Assembly: GCA_948146395.1 (NCBI GenBank)
Contig: OX411543.1
Location: 50,878,517 to 50,942,516, forward strand
From: Fragum whitleyi
Lineage: Eukaryota > Mollusca > Bivalvia > Cardiida > Cardiidae
DNA length: 64,000 bases
Direction: 5' to 3'
Shown piece by piece: positions 35,650 to 47,500 of this stretch. The number at the start of each line of letters is the position of its first letter. The stretch's first letter is position 1. A program made the translations under genes and the position numbers. The notes under the pieces were generated by a model. That model was not told the DNA's origin and ran no database searches. It saw nothing but the letters and a program-made list of their open reading frames with translations.

Positions 35650-36758
35650 TTTAGCTCAACTGACCGAAGGCCAGCGAGCTATTGTCATGGCGGAGTGTCC
35701 GTCGTGCGTCCGTGCGTCCCTCCGTCCTTCCGTCCGTGCGTAGACTTTTTCTTTAAACATCTTCTCCTCCCAAACCAATGGGCCGATTTTAACAAAACTT
35801 GGTAGAAATTATTCTTTGGTGGCCCTCTTCTTAAATTGTTCAAAGAATTTTGATTAGCCCCCAAATATGGGCGTGGCAGGGTGTGGCATTTTTTCACTTT
35901 GAAATCTTTAAAAATCTTCTCCTCCCAAATCATTGGGCCGATTTCAATGAAACTTGGCATGCATGTTCCTTGGGTGACCCTTTACTTAAATTGTTCAAGA
36001 AATTTTGATTGGCCCATAAATTTGGGCGTGGCAGGGCGGGGCTTATTTTGAGCCCGAAATCTTTGAACGACATCTCCTCCTGCACCACTGGGCCAATTTC
36101 AATGAAACTTTAACAGAATGTTCCTTAAGTGACCCTTTACTTAAATTGTTAAAGAAAATTTGATTGGTCCATAAACTTTGGCGTGGCAGGGCGGGGCCTA
36201 TTTTGAGCCCGAAATTTTTGAATGACATTTTCTCCTGAACCACGTGACTGATTTCAATGAAACTTTACCAGAATGTTCCTTGAGTGTCTTTTTCCAAAAT
36301 TGATTTGCTAAATTTTGATTGGCCAATAAATATGGGCGTGGCAGGGCGGGGCTTATTTTGAGGCCAAAATCTTTGAACGATATCTCCTCCGGAACCACTC
36401 AGCCAATTTCAATGAAACTTTACCAGAATGTTTTTTGGGTGACTATTTACTTAAATTATTCAAGAAATTTTGATTGGTCCATAAATATTGGCGTGGCAGG
36501 CAGGGCATATTTTGAGCCAGAAATCTTTGAACATCTCCTTCTTAACCTTATGTTTAAATCAGATGGGTAAAGGGTTGCAGGTTCATTGTGATTGAGTATT
36601 TTGGTGCAATATGGACCAGAAGCAGTTAATAATTATTAAATAGGTCTTAGGAGATTTCGGAGTGTTAATGTATTCATTTAGAGTAAGCTTTTTTTAATGA
36701 AATTCGAAAGATTTTAAAGCCAGTGGAGCGATACAGGCCCTCCTGGGCCTCTTGTTTT
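35650..36758 (+). repeat. R1-like repeat, copy 3 (variant)
   Basis: Starts TTAGCTCAACTGACCGAAGG, GAGCTATTGTCATGG, then GTCCGTGCGTCC runs. About five tandem units of ~150-160 nt carry CTCCTCC..CCAATTTCAATGAAACTT and GGGCGTGGCAGGGCGGGGC. Ends GGCCCTCCTGGGCCTCTTG. Its internal repeat unit differs from copies 1 and 2. Confidence 0.85.
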
Positions 36759-38682
36759 CAAAAAGTCAAAGAAGTTTATATATAGCCGTAGAAGATATGA
36801 TCTTCGTTGTCAGATATTATTATGCATCCGTAATTAAGATTTCACGTATCTTCATCGATTCTTAGCTTTGTTTTCATCCCTTAATATAAACCTTGTCCCT
36901 TTGTTCAACAAGGACAAAAGGGCATGTCAGTACTTTTTTTGCAAGAAAAGAACCACACCATATTTAGCTTAATTTCGTAGGGACATGTTCATTCACTGAA
37001 ATTCTTTGAATTTTGAACCAAAGGAGATCGAGGGAATATGCTTACCCAACGGCGATAATTTCTGTTATGTTTTATATTGATAAAGGTGATATCTATCAGG
37101 AAAGAAAGGGATCCTTAGAAATCTTAGCAGTGCAAATATCTGAAAACAAGTACCTATAAATTATACACTATCAAATATAAATCGACCACAGATTACCTGT
37201 CCGAGATGAAAATTTTACGGCATTGATGGGCAATTATTACCATGAAAACTGCAGAGAGTCAAATTTCCTGATTAAGATGCACAGCCTATTAATCTGATTA
37301 AGTTTTATACGTTTCGTACAAAGGCAACTGTTTCATAATACTATTTTTGTCGAAAAGGCTTTTATATAATAACTGTACGACAAAAATTAGATTGTCAAAC
37401 GGCAAAAAATAGATTGTCAAACAATCGCTTGTGAGACTGTACTCCTCTTGCCAAAATACTGGTCAAAATACTGAATTCTTAACTCATAAGAGATTTGAAG
37501 GACCTGATCAAGGTGGTCAAACAAAACCAAAAAACTCAAAAGTAGCACCGATTTTTATAAACGAGATTCCAGACATATTCAGGTCTAATCAGTGGTTTAA
37601 TGAGTTTAGTAGGGATGATTAAGTACAAATAAAAAGTCAAAATAACCTATAACAGCTGGTACCTACTAACTGTACTTTAAGTAGCTTCAGGTATATGTTC
37701 ATGCATAGACTGGCTCCCTTCCCACTGATCTGAATTATTGTGAACTGAGCAATTCATCTAGTGAAAGTATAATTTCTTATGAGCTTATATTTCTCAAACT
37801 GGCCAATCAGTGGTCAGTTTTTGAGAATATGGGAGGTAATTTGAAATAGTAAAACATGAGTGATGTACCTTATTTAACACTTACTGACAGCCTGGGAGCC
37901 AGGCTAGTTCATGCAAAGAAGAAAGAGTTCTAGAATATAAGGTAAATTGAACAAATCACGCGAAAAGATGCCGTCTGCAAAGTTTGAAAATTGTCGACCC
38001 TGGTCAAACTAAACAGCGTCATTTCTTTTTGTACCCAGTAGAATTTTATATCCAATATGAGTGTACCACCTTTATTATGACTTTTACAACGCGTCTTCTA
38101 CTTGACCTCTGCTAGGCCCCATCAGTTTTTTCAGATATCAATTGAACTGAATAGCCAGATGTTTAGCAGATAGACATAGGTTGTTTCAATCCAAAGGGTA
38201 TATAACCGTAAACCTATGTGGAATAGCAGTTTGGGATAGGATGTCATGGTAGTACTGTTATTAGAAAAATAAACAGGAATCCATTGTTAGGTGATCCATC
38301 CATCGCAATATGGGTGAAAAATCAATTATCAAACATAGTTCAAAAATCAACAACAGAAAGGAGGGGGATACTATCAATCATGTATCCACAATCAAAGTTA
38401 AGTCATGTAAAATCATGAATTAAATGAAGACAGAAAATAGAAGATAATTCAATGTTTCTATCTAAGATCGGTTTATATTTCATTGGTTGAACTATAAAAG
38501 CTCTATTTTCTCCGTCACTCGTGCCAATATAGCTTTTGAAATATCAATCGATCTTACTCGAAAAACAACCGAAAGGGACAAAACGTGAAAATTCTAGGAC
38601 ATTTTTTATAAATCGCGTGATTTTGCGTGTGATTGGTGACGCACTAATTGGAGTCCCCTTAGATGAAATCAAATAGGATAAA
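36759..38682. other. No supported gene
   Basis: A 63-codon frame at 37431-37622 is unrecognised. 37051-37080 resembles 17294-17320 (GGCGATAA(C/T)TTCTGTT), which may be chance. Confidence 0.45.
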
Positions 38683-38871
38683 ATGGACCAAAGCGGTGTA
38701 TACGTTTTAGATAATTTGACTGGTAAGGCGGCGAGATTATCGAATGATAATATAAAGAAAGAAAGCTATTTCGTTTATGAAAACATCGACCTAGATCAAT
38801 TGGTCGTATTCAATAGTGGAAGGGAGCTAACTATGTTAAACGAGATCCCAGGAGAGATGTTTTGGTGCTAG
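38683..38871 (+). CDS. Orphan 62-codon reading frame
   Basis: The frame is bounded by an in-frame TAG three codons upstream of its ATG and ends in TAG. It has balanced composition, with no low-complexity runs and no overlap with a known repeat: MDQSGVYVLD near the start, then SYFVYENIDLD and LTMLNEIPGE near the end. It looks more protein-like than the other frames of this size in the window. A TATAAAAG sequence lies about 190 nt upstream and AATAAA about 340 nt downstream (near 39212); both could be chance in AT-rich DNA. No family is recognised. It may be a small single-exon gene, a terminal exon or noise. Confidence 0.25.
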   Translation: MDQSGVYVLDNLTGKAARLSNDNIKKESYFVYENIDLDQLVVFNSGRELTMLNEIPGEMFWC

Positions 38872-39313
38872 TAATATTCATATTATAAAACTCTTTCATA
38901 TAGATACGCCTAACATTTAAACAGTATTTTATTATGTTTTTAAAGTCCCTGTTCAAAATCTCTATGTGATCACCGATCCATGTGAAATTAAACAGAATTT
39001 CTTCGGATACACGAAAACATGAAATTTGTTTACGAAAATATAATGTACAGGCATTGTAAACGATTTAAACCACAGGTGGAAAGAAAAGGGTGCAAAGCTG
39101 TCTTTCTCATTTTGTCTATTTCAAACTTGAGTGAGCGGAAGCGTCCTATGACGGACGAGATGTTGCGTGAATAAGAACTCATTGACCTATTTATCGTACT
39201 AGCTGGACTTCAATAAACAAACGCTAACATGGTATGATCAGCTTTGATTATATGGAGAATATCAACTATTTCTAGACATTTATTTCTTTTACAAGAAAAT
39301 CTCAAGTTCAAGT

Positions 39314-39445
39314 TACAGTTAATAACTTCGTGAAATTGACACGATGAATGATTTCGAAATGAATAAGAAATAAAATTGAATGAGTTTGTCGAGCGAGTAT
39401 CGAATCAAATCTAAGGGAAGTAATTTAACATCGACAATTTCGTCC
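39314..39445 (+). mobile_element. M1 MITE, left part only
   Basis: TACAGTTAATAACTTCGTGA through GAATGAGTTTGTCGAGCGAG and AAGGGAAGTAATTTAAC, then family sequence stops. Confidence 0.75.
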
Positions 39446-40112
39446 AATGTGGTACCCTCAGCGATTCTACGGAATAGACCTCTTGAATTTTAAGGGCGCA
39501 GCTATGAAAGCGCATCATTTCGCACATGGGTTAACATGACGTCACAATTATCGACCGTCCTGCTGAGGATTACGTTATGCAAGATCTACGAAAGAACATA
39601 AGTGTGTTTTGTTGTCAAATTATAATATATCCAAAAGATATCCATAGTTGATCGGAAATAAATTAAACATGTGAATTTCTTCAAGCGTATTAAATAACCG
39701 AAGTACCATTAGTAGACGAATAACCTAAAAAATGCCACAAAATTACAACACTTATGTCTGGGGTACTTTCCAGTTTACGGAAAAAATCCGAGCGACGTTC
39801 TAAATGTAAATTATGAAAAGTTTTTTTTTTTATTTGCGTTCATTGTTTATCATGGCAGATTTCTATTCAAGTTTCAATGCAAATAAATGCTTCTTAATCA
39901 AGATTTTGTTTAATTAGAATTGTGAAACCCATTTCGAGACAGACAGCGTCCCATTATTTCTCTCCTAGTCGGCTAAATTGTTAAACTTAAGATTATTCTG
40001 GCGTCGAATAAATTGTTATTGAATGTAGATGTTAAAAACAAATACATTAATCATTGAATCATCCGACATAGTTAAACATCAACAAGGGCATAAACACCAA
40101 CACTAACAACAA
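39446..40112. other. No gene seen
   Basis: Unclassified AT-rich DNA between two M1 fragments of opposite orientation. Confidence 0.5.
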
Positions 40113-40211
40113 GAATTTCACTCAAAACTCGCTCCACATACTCATTCAATATCATTCTAAAATAATTCCAAAATCATTCATCTTGTCAATTTCACGATGT
40201 TCCTAACAGTA
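40113..40211 (-). mobile_element. M1 MITE, terminal 99 bp
   Basis: TTTCACTCAAAACTCGCTCC to CACGATGTTCCTAACAGTA; no hairpin and no other end. Confidence 0.8.
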
Positions 40212-40608
40212 GTCTACTGCATGTAATCAACAAAAATGTAAATCTTCTGAGTTATTTTTAAAAAAATATGTAGCAGGTTTTTTTGAAACGCAAATTCATT
40301 ATATGGACCATGTTTGAGACCACTCTTCATGAGGCGATATGGATATGTAGAAAAAATATATTTATCAAAATTAAGACTTAACGATTAAAAACAAAAGAGA
40401 AGGAAAATTTGCTCAGATCGAAGCTAAATCATAATTGTGATAGGAATTTCCTACCCCAGTGAAATAAAAAAATACTCGTTTCATATTTTATAATTTTATT
40501 CTCGAAGCAAAATGTGAAAGTGTATCAATAATTAAACAAAGTTCCTACGGGACTACTTTTTTCGGAAGCTTATAAAAGGCTGTGTACTCAAGTTTGTTTT
40601 CATTGTAA

Positions 40609-40712
40609 AATAAAGCCATTTTTGAGCCAATCGGATTCCGCAAATTTAATGGACGTAACTAAAATTAAATGATATCAAAATGCTCTTTCTGCATCAACAT
40701 GGTACATATACC
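40609..40712. repeat. Second copy of the short dispersed repeat at 8298
   Basis: Shares AAATAAAGCCATTTTTGAGC, CCAATCGGATT and AAATTAAATG. The rest of 40212-40771 holds nothing supported. Confidence 0.5.
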
Positions 40713-40771
40713 TTCCTTGTTAAGTATTTTTGACATGAAATGTTTGGCTGATCTTTCGATCATGTAGTATG

Positions 40772-41027
40772 TACAGTTACATGTATTAACATCGTAGAAT
40801 TGACTCTCATGTCGAACAAAACCAATCTCAATGATAAAAATTGTTAGCGATTTTTATTAAAGGGTATTAATAAATATCCTTAGTTTTGTCCATCTTGAAC
40901 GAAATGAGCGACATGGATTACCTCCTTTTAATTTCAATCAAAATTGGCTCCACACACTCATTCTATTTCATTCCATTTCCATTCCAATATCATTCAGCTG
41001 GTCAATTACACGATGTTCTTAACCGTA
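40772..41027 (-). mobile_element. M1 MITE, internally deleted
   Basis: TACAGTTACATGTATTAACA (with an inserted ACATGT) to GATGTTCTTAACCGTA. The hairpin is kept (GTCCATCTTGAAC tip, ATTACCTCC) but most of the other half is deleted. Confidence 0.85.
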
Positions 41028-41541
41028 TCTCATCTAAAGATAAAATAAAGTTCCCATATCCCTTATAGCGTACATTGTATCAGATCAAATTTGTTTTCCG
41101 AGTCCTGCAGGTTGACGAGGCAACTAGACAAGTTGACCTACAGATTGGGATAACAGCGAATGATCGCAATTTTCTCGGTTGGATTTAATAAAGCCCACAC
41201 AATTCATTGGGTCGGTGTTTTCTTTGGCCGGTTAATGAATTCCGTCAAGATTCAATTTCCCACAGATCGCATTTCGGCATTAGATTTCATTACCAAGTCT
41301 TCAGTATAACAATGCGACAATTTATATGAAAAGTCCTTCTATTCGCAGAAGTAATTTAGCTTCCCTACTGCACAGAGAGGGAGAAAAAAATCGAACAACT
41401 TTCTTTGAACTATTTTAGTACTCACGCAAAGTGGCGAAAAGCGAAAATATCAGACTCACTAAAATGATACTAACGCAGACAATTTTACAATACAACCAGA
41501 AGTGTTGCGAAACTTATTGACTATGTATATATAATTCAAAA
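41028..41541. other. No gene seen
   Basis: Unclassified. Confidence 0.5.
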
Positions 41542-41744
41542 CAAGCCAATAAATTCATGCAATTTTTGATCGATTTGATTGAAACGGTGATTATTTCTAA
41601 ATAATTTCGAAGCGTTTTTGAACAATATCGGAGCGTTTTTAAGGGATATAAGGGAGTGTTTGGAAAAGTGGTTGAAGCGCTGAGTGAGTTGTTTTAAATT
41701 GATTTGATCGAGATTAGTGCCAATTTCACGATGTTATTAATTGT
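41542..41744 (+). mobile_element. M1 MITE, right half (type B)
   Basis: GATCGATTTGATTGAAACG, AATTTCGAAGCGTTTTTG, GCGCTGAGTGAGT, then CACGATGTTATTAATTGT. The left half and hairpin are missing. Confidence 0.8.
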
Positions 41745-42764
41745 TCAACAGTGTTTGAAGAAAGCATATATATGTATTTATACTTGGCTTCTTGGTTGAA
41801 GAGAATCAATTACGGAATAATAGTATACTCGTATCAACATAAAATTATAACGTTTACAAATATGTCAAGGAATTTGGGACAACCCAGATGTTTAGAAAAG
41901 TTTCGAATTACTGAATTTGCAAATCTCCTCTCAGTTACATGTAGCACTTTACATTCCAAATGATTCCTTTAAGCGTAAATGGTTGTGTAACATTTACATA
42001 GATGAATGGATATTTGAAAAAGTTTAAAATCAGGCTAGATTGAAACTGCTTTTGTAGGAAATTTTTACGTATCCTCTATTTGTAATGTATGACTATGGTT
42101 GCAAAATTTCATTTTTGAGATTTAATTGACGGAGCCCTTTTTCTTAAAACAATTAGTTTGTTTCAACGAAAGCAAATACTAAAACAAATCAGATTTTTTA
42201 ATATTGAAACAACTGTGATATATGGTTTAGTTCGGTTCATATATGAAAGGTTTCAACTTATACTTAACTTCTATAAAAAGTGCCTTGACATTTCAACTTT
42301 TGAATATTTATTGCAATTCGGTCAATATGACGAAATCTGTATTTTGATTGGTTAAAACAGCAGAAATATATGTTTAAACAGACAAGGTTTAAGTAAATTC
42401 TCCCTGTATAAAACTAAAACAGAAACCTCCTAATTTGGGACCTCTTTGATATTATATATTACTAAGTCTGTATAGTTTAAACCTTCTGATTGATTAATGT
42501 TCTTTCATTTGCATAGGAAGAAGTTCTTTCCAGACTGAAGAATCAGATACAAGTTTCATTATCACATACCTCCAGACATATTAGCAAGTTTATGCTGCAA
42601 TTTGATGTGTAAAACCAATTACTTTGTCAGTAATTTATTCTACTTTTTACTCACTTACCTCAAACTGTCGATTAACAAGAATGAGACTAACTGGCTTTTA
42701 GCTCCCCTGAAATACATCGTTTCTGAAGATGAAATTTACGTCGAATGATGGACAAAACTTAGTT
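41745..42764. other. No supported gene
   Basis: Frames at 41751-41963 and 42158-42355 are unrecognised. A splice-bounded 48-nt stretch on the - strand near 42664-42711 is noted under rejected items. Confidence 0.45.
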
Positions 42765-43836
42765 TTTTTCCATTTCTAGAGGCGAAAACTTTGACCCCAT
42801 TGTTTGGAAGCTTGTCGAGAACGTTTTGCTTGATTGTAAATTAAGTCACTGTTGAGATATGAATACTGGACATTAGAGAAAGGAGATCGTCAGATCAAGC
42901 TAAGGATACTTTACACTCCCATGGACCAATCATCATGAAAATTGCCCATACAGTTAGTTACATCGTTAAATTGACATTCATCTCGATCAAAACCATTCCA
43001 AATCCCTCGTTCAACGATCCATTTATTCATTCCAAACACTCACTCATACCATTCGAAAACGCCCCAAACCAATTGAAAAGGATAGAATCAACAATTTCAT
43101 TCAAAATAGATAATGCTAGGACAGAATCGCGATTTCACAGACATTATTCAAATTGCAAGCGTCTGAAAGGTTCTTCAAGAAAAAGGTTAAGTTATTTACA
43201 GAACGTATATGCATATTTAATTAAAGGAAGGTAATACATATCGCTAATTTTGTTCATTCTGAACAAAATTTGCGATTTTGGATTACCCCCAATTAAATCC
43301 ACTCAAAACTCGCTCCACACACTCATTCAATTTCATTCCGAAATCATTACAAAAGCATTCACCTTGTCAATTACACGGTGTTGTTAACTGTACGTATCTC
43401 CATCCCTAGAGACAAAAACCTTAATCCCATCGTTGTGAAGCGTGTTGAGAAAGTTTTGCTTGATTGTGGTTTAGATCAATGTTTAAACAGGAACACTTGA
43501 CATTAAAAAAGAGTTGCAAGATCGATCTAAGGTTTCTTTACACTCCTATGGATCAACCATCATAAAAATTGCCCATAATCGTAACCTACATCTTATTTAC
43601 ATCAAGCATTGATATGATCGTATGATCAATGTCTCTATTTCTAGAGGCAAAAACCTTAATCCCATCGTTGTGAAGCGTGTTGAGAAAGTTTTGCTTGATT
43701 GTGATTTAGATCAAAGTTTAAACAGGAACACTTGGCATTAAAAAGGAGTTGTCAGATCATTCTAAGGTTTCTTTTCACTCCTAAGGATCAACTATCATGA
43801 AAATTGGACATACTCTTAACCTACATCTAATATACA
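42765..43836. repeat. Tandem triplicate of ~200-nt units, split by an M1 insertion
   Basis: Units at about 42765-42948, 43393-43613 and 43640-43836. They share TCTAGAGGC(A/G)AAAAC, GAGAA(A/C)GTTTTGCTTGATT, CAGATCA..CTAAGG and AAAATTG(C/G)(C/A)CATA. The M1 copy 42949-43392 lies right after GCCCATA of unit 1. Confidence 0.85.
42949..43392 (-). mobile_element. M1 MITE, near-perfect copy in a tandem repeat
   Basis: TACAGTTAGTTACATCGTTA to GGTGTTGTTAACTGTA, type A interior, hairpin with AATTTTGTTCATTCTGAAC tip. A 99-codon frame across it is a shadow. Confidence 0.95.
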
Positions 43837-43837
43837 T

Positions 43838-44138
43838 CAAGCAACATCGTGTAATTGACGAAGTGAATAATTTTGGAATGACTTTGGAATGAAATTGAAT
43901 GAATGTGTTGCGAGATTTGAGTGAATTTAATGGGAGGTTATCCAATATTGCGAATTTTGTTCAAAATGAACAAAATTACCGATATGTATTACCCCCCTTT
44001 AATTTCATATGCATATCAATCTATAAATATCTTCATTTTCTTGAAGAACAAACATATCAGACGCTTAAAACTTCAATTTTGCGATTCGGAATGGTTTTGA
44101 TTGCGACGAATGTCAATTTCACGATGTCACCAACTGTA
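43838..44138 (+). mobile_element. M1 MITE, deleted in the 3' half
   Basis: AGCAACATCGTGTAATTGAC start, complete hairpin (GGGAGGTTAT, GTTCAAAATGAAC, TTACCCCCC), then a jump to GCGATTCGGAATGG and CACGATGTCACCAACTGTA. It ends 266 nt before the first Ig exon. Confidence 0.9.
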
Positions 44139-44403
44139 TTAGTTATGTCAGGTCAAAAATAAGGTAATCATGTCAAGTCCTTGATCATAACTATGTTAAT
44201 TCAGAAGATATTGCTTTGCAACCTGGCAAGTGTATTCGCCATCACAAGAGTAATTCATACTCTTGGACCATTTTTGCAAGAATAATGTCCGTTTTTTCGA
44301 AGAATTTTTTTTTTTCATCTAGTACCTGCAGCCAAGCGTTGGAATCCACGTGTGTTGCTCTTTTTCTAATCTTATTTCACATCGGTATGTTTTCTATTTC
44401 CAG

Positions 44404-44528
44404 CATCAAGTTACATCGTAAAGAGAGACACTACACCTTATTTCCAGGCCACTCCCACCAATATCACTGTTCACGAAGGCGATTTGGCGGTATTGAAATG
44501 CCATATAGGGAATCTCGGACCGAAAATG
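44404..44528 (+). CDS. Ig gene exon: lead peptide and first half of Ig domain 1
   Basis: The acceptor is a TTTCTATTTCCAG tract and the donor is ATG|GTAAAC. The exon is 125 nt, enters after one base of a codon (phase 1) and leaves in phase 0. It encodes about 42 residues. NIT is an N-glycosylation sequon, HEGD sits before strand B, and LKC supplies the first disulfide cysteine. NLGPKM is the strand just before the core tryptophan, which lies on the next exon, so an intron splits Ig domain 1. A longer overlapping frame here is in another phase and reads through the acceptor; it is not the gene. The missing upstream exon must end with one base of a codon and should carry the signal peptide. Confidence 0.85.
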
Positions 44529-47500
44529 GTAAACGTGGTAGGCTACATATTGTCTAGTGTCTCACACCTCTATCTAATCTTTTATAACCTCAATTCTTTC
44601 TTTGAAATACACAAATGGTCACTTGAAATACACAATAGTAAGATAAAACAGCCCTGCGTAAAGTATCACAAAACGGTACAAACAGTTTTCAAATTATACC
44701 CTGCTTTGCACGTGCGCTTGCGTGCAAAGCAGGGTATAATTTGAAAACTTTTTGCACCGTTTTGTAATTCTGAATGCAGGGCTGATCTATGTAGTAGTAC
44801 CGGACGATCTACTTGCAGACCTACGTGATACATAGAGAAGAGGTGGTTGGTGAATTGAGATGGAAAAGTTTTTTGGGCAACGCATAGGAATTAATAAGTT
44901 GAGCCGAAGGCGAACAAGATATATTTTGCAGCCCAGCCCGATAAGGTTTTCCATATCACATTACCTGTCATCTATTCTTTTTATCACGTTAAAATCTTTT
45001 AAGTGCATTTGTAATTATTATACAAAAATTCTATCTATCCCGATTTACCACACCGTCTGCTCCCCATAAGGATGTATGGATGGGTGTGGTGGTGGTGTTC
45101 GCGAACGGCTAAAGAACTCGATGATTGTAAGGATTTCTGAAACTGATAAAGAAAATATTCAATAACAAAAGAACTCCTAAGCCATGTTAATATACCTAAA
45201 TGATTAAGAAATTGATGAATCTGTTGATTTTCTTGTCAATCGCCATCTCAACCGTCCAACTTATCTTCGCGTTTTATTGTGATGAAGCTAAAAGCAAACC
45301 TCAATTCGTTCGAATAAAAGCTGCGTCGAATCAACCCAGATAAATGTTTTTGAAGTGAAATGTAAACATGTAAGTTCACATTCGTTAGATTACACCAACA
45401 GTCATGTACTACGTCATCGATGTAGTCTCGATTCGACAGAAAAATGCGTTATTAAGGACCCTTTTCTATACCTTAGGACGCTAAAGAAGATCCGGTAGGT
45501 TGCATGGCCAACTGGTATGATAAATTTATCACGTGATCAAGTGACCTAATAGCAACAAGTATATCATACCCCTTATATAAGGAATTAGGTATATCTAGTG
45601 TTGTTCGCTACAAGAACAAAAAATAAACTACAAACAAATACTCTGAACTTTTTCAATTACATATATTACAAAACTAGTTCATTTATGTCTTTTTGTGTAT
45701 TTCATGGTAAAGAAAAGAGGATATATTTCTCTGGTAGACAAGAAGCTTATTTTTTCTATTTAACATATTTTAACCAATGTTTGGACAATATAATGGCATC
45801 CTTTTTCAAGGAAGTATGTTTTAAACATTTTAAGCTTTTGCCACGAATTGTAAGACTTATACAAAAATGGCTTAAATCACACACCCATAGACTACTCATT
45901 TTCTTTTCAACGAGTAATTCAACATGAGAAAACAATTCTGTTCACACCAGAAACAAAGATGTTCTTTCGAGACAATGGGATAATTAATCAACGAAAAATT
46001 TTCATTTTACCATGCTTAGTTTGATATTTCATGTAACTGACCGGGGACACAGGTAATTGAATATAACCTTCAAACTTTTTAATCATCTAAGTAGCTACTA
46101 AACTGGTGTTTCAGTAACATTCCTGGGTTGTCATTAACTTGTTCCCTCTTACCACAATAATAAAGTTATTTTAAGCGAATAAAAGGTATTATTTACTTCA
46201 TCATTTACATGTACTTTCATTTTCACTATAAAAGACTAACGCATTGATGGCTTGAAACGATTATGGCTTTACGCTTTGCTTCAATTAGTAGATGTTTAAC
46301 ATCTTAGCTGTTTATTTACAAAACAAGATTTAATATGAGAATCATTAAATTGACCCATATGTTATTTATATACCAAATACTAATTTGGCACTGTTTTTAT
46401 TACTTAAAAAATGGCGAAAATGGACTTCTTTACATTAAAGACCCTTAACCGAATGAAAATAATATCTAACAATAATAATGATAATAATCATGATAATAAT
46501 AAAATTATTTAAATATTTTCTACAAAACAATTACACATGTGATCCTTTATCGCTAGCCTGAGTAATTAAGAAAAGTAAGCTAATAGTTGATTATAGTGAC
46601 ATGTCTTTTCAATAATCCTGAGGATAAAATATCAATTGCTCTTTGGCGTAGTTATATTGGATCCGACAACATATGGATACTTCATTCGTGCAAGACAAGC
46701 GGCTACTGTGAATAGTTTCTGAGACAATACTACACATTTTACGACATTTTCAATGCTAAATTTATAAGAAATGAAATGAAATTACCATGTCTAAACGTAA
46801 TATTTCCTGTTTTGTCTTTGTTTATATACAAATAATCTCAAGAACATAGATAATTTTGATATGAAAGCATTCTTTAGTGTATTAAAGTGAGCAGTACGAC
46901 CATGTCATGAGCTTACATAGGACTAATTTTTACAATAATTCCAAGTGTTTAGTAAGGGTCAAAAGACAATCTATCATGCCAAATATAGGTCTTGATACAT
47001 ACAAAATACGCTCAAATTTTGTGTCAGACTAAATTTTATAGTCGTGTGTTATCAACAATTACGTCATGAACCCACATAATGCATGTCATGAAAACTTTAA
47101 CAACCGATTGAATAACTGATATGGTTTGGAAGTAAATTTGACCTTGAACATTGAAATTTGAGACATACAGTCCTCGCACCAAATGTAAGCAAACGCAATA
47201 TCATTCTAATATAGCTAATCATTCGAATCTTTATATATACCAGACATATACCCAATATTTTTTTGTGTGTTGGCGATATTTTTTCTGTCGAATCAGTATA
47301 TCCTATCACGATTTCTTTCAATCGAACCAAATTACCATAGAGTTTCAGTGACAAGAATGGCATTACATGTTTCTTGACTAGCCCAAAGGAAGCGCCTGGT
47401 CTGTCAGCAAAGGCACACAATTCCTAGCATTGTCATTTTCTCTGTTTTTGGCATCTCATCTGAAGTCTGAAATCACATTTGAAATTTTCTTCTTTTTCGT

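Noticed and set aside
35685..36570. Frames of 66-91 codons across the R1 copy
   Set aside because: They are similar to each other only because they translate the same tandem unit.
35650..36758. Direct repeats of regular length, considered as a CRISPR-like array
   Set aside because: Units are 150-160 nt of full homology without spacers, within an R1 repeat of an animal genome.
42664..42711. 48-nt splice-bounded segment on the - strand (ATTTCAG / GAG|GTAAGT)
   Set aside because: Only one frame is open, there is no partner exon, and such sites are expected by chance in this much sequence.
42935..43234. 99-codon frame
   Set aside because: Overlies an M1 MITE.
44216..44557. 113-codon frame with a hydrophobic stretch just upstream of the first Ig exon, tempting as a signal peptide
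   Set aside because: It is out of frame with the Ig reading and crosses the acceptor at 44401-44403; no donor puts the two in phase.
45598..45927. 109-codon frame in an Ig-gene intron
   Set aside because: No domain, no splice context, and composition like the surrounding AT-rich DNA.
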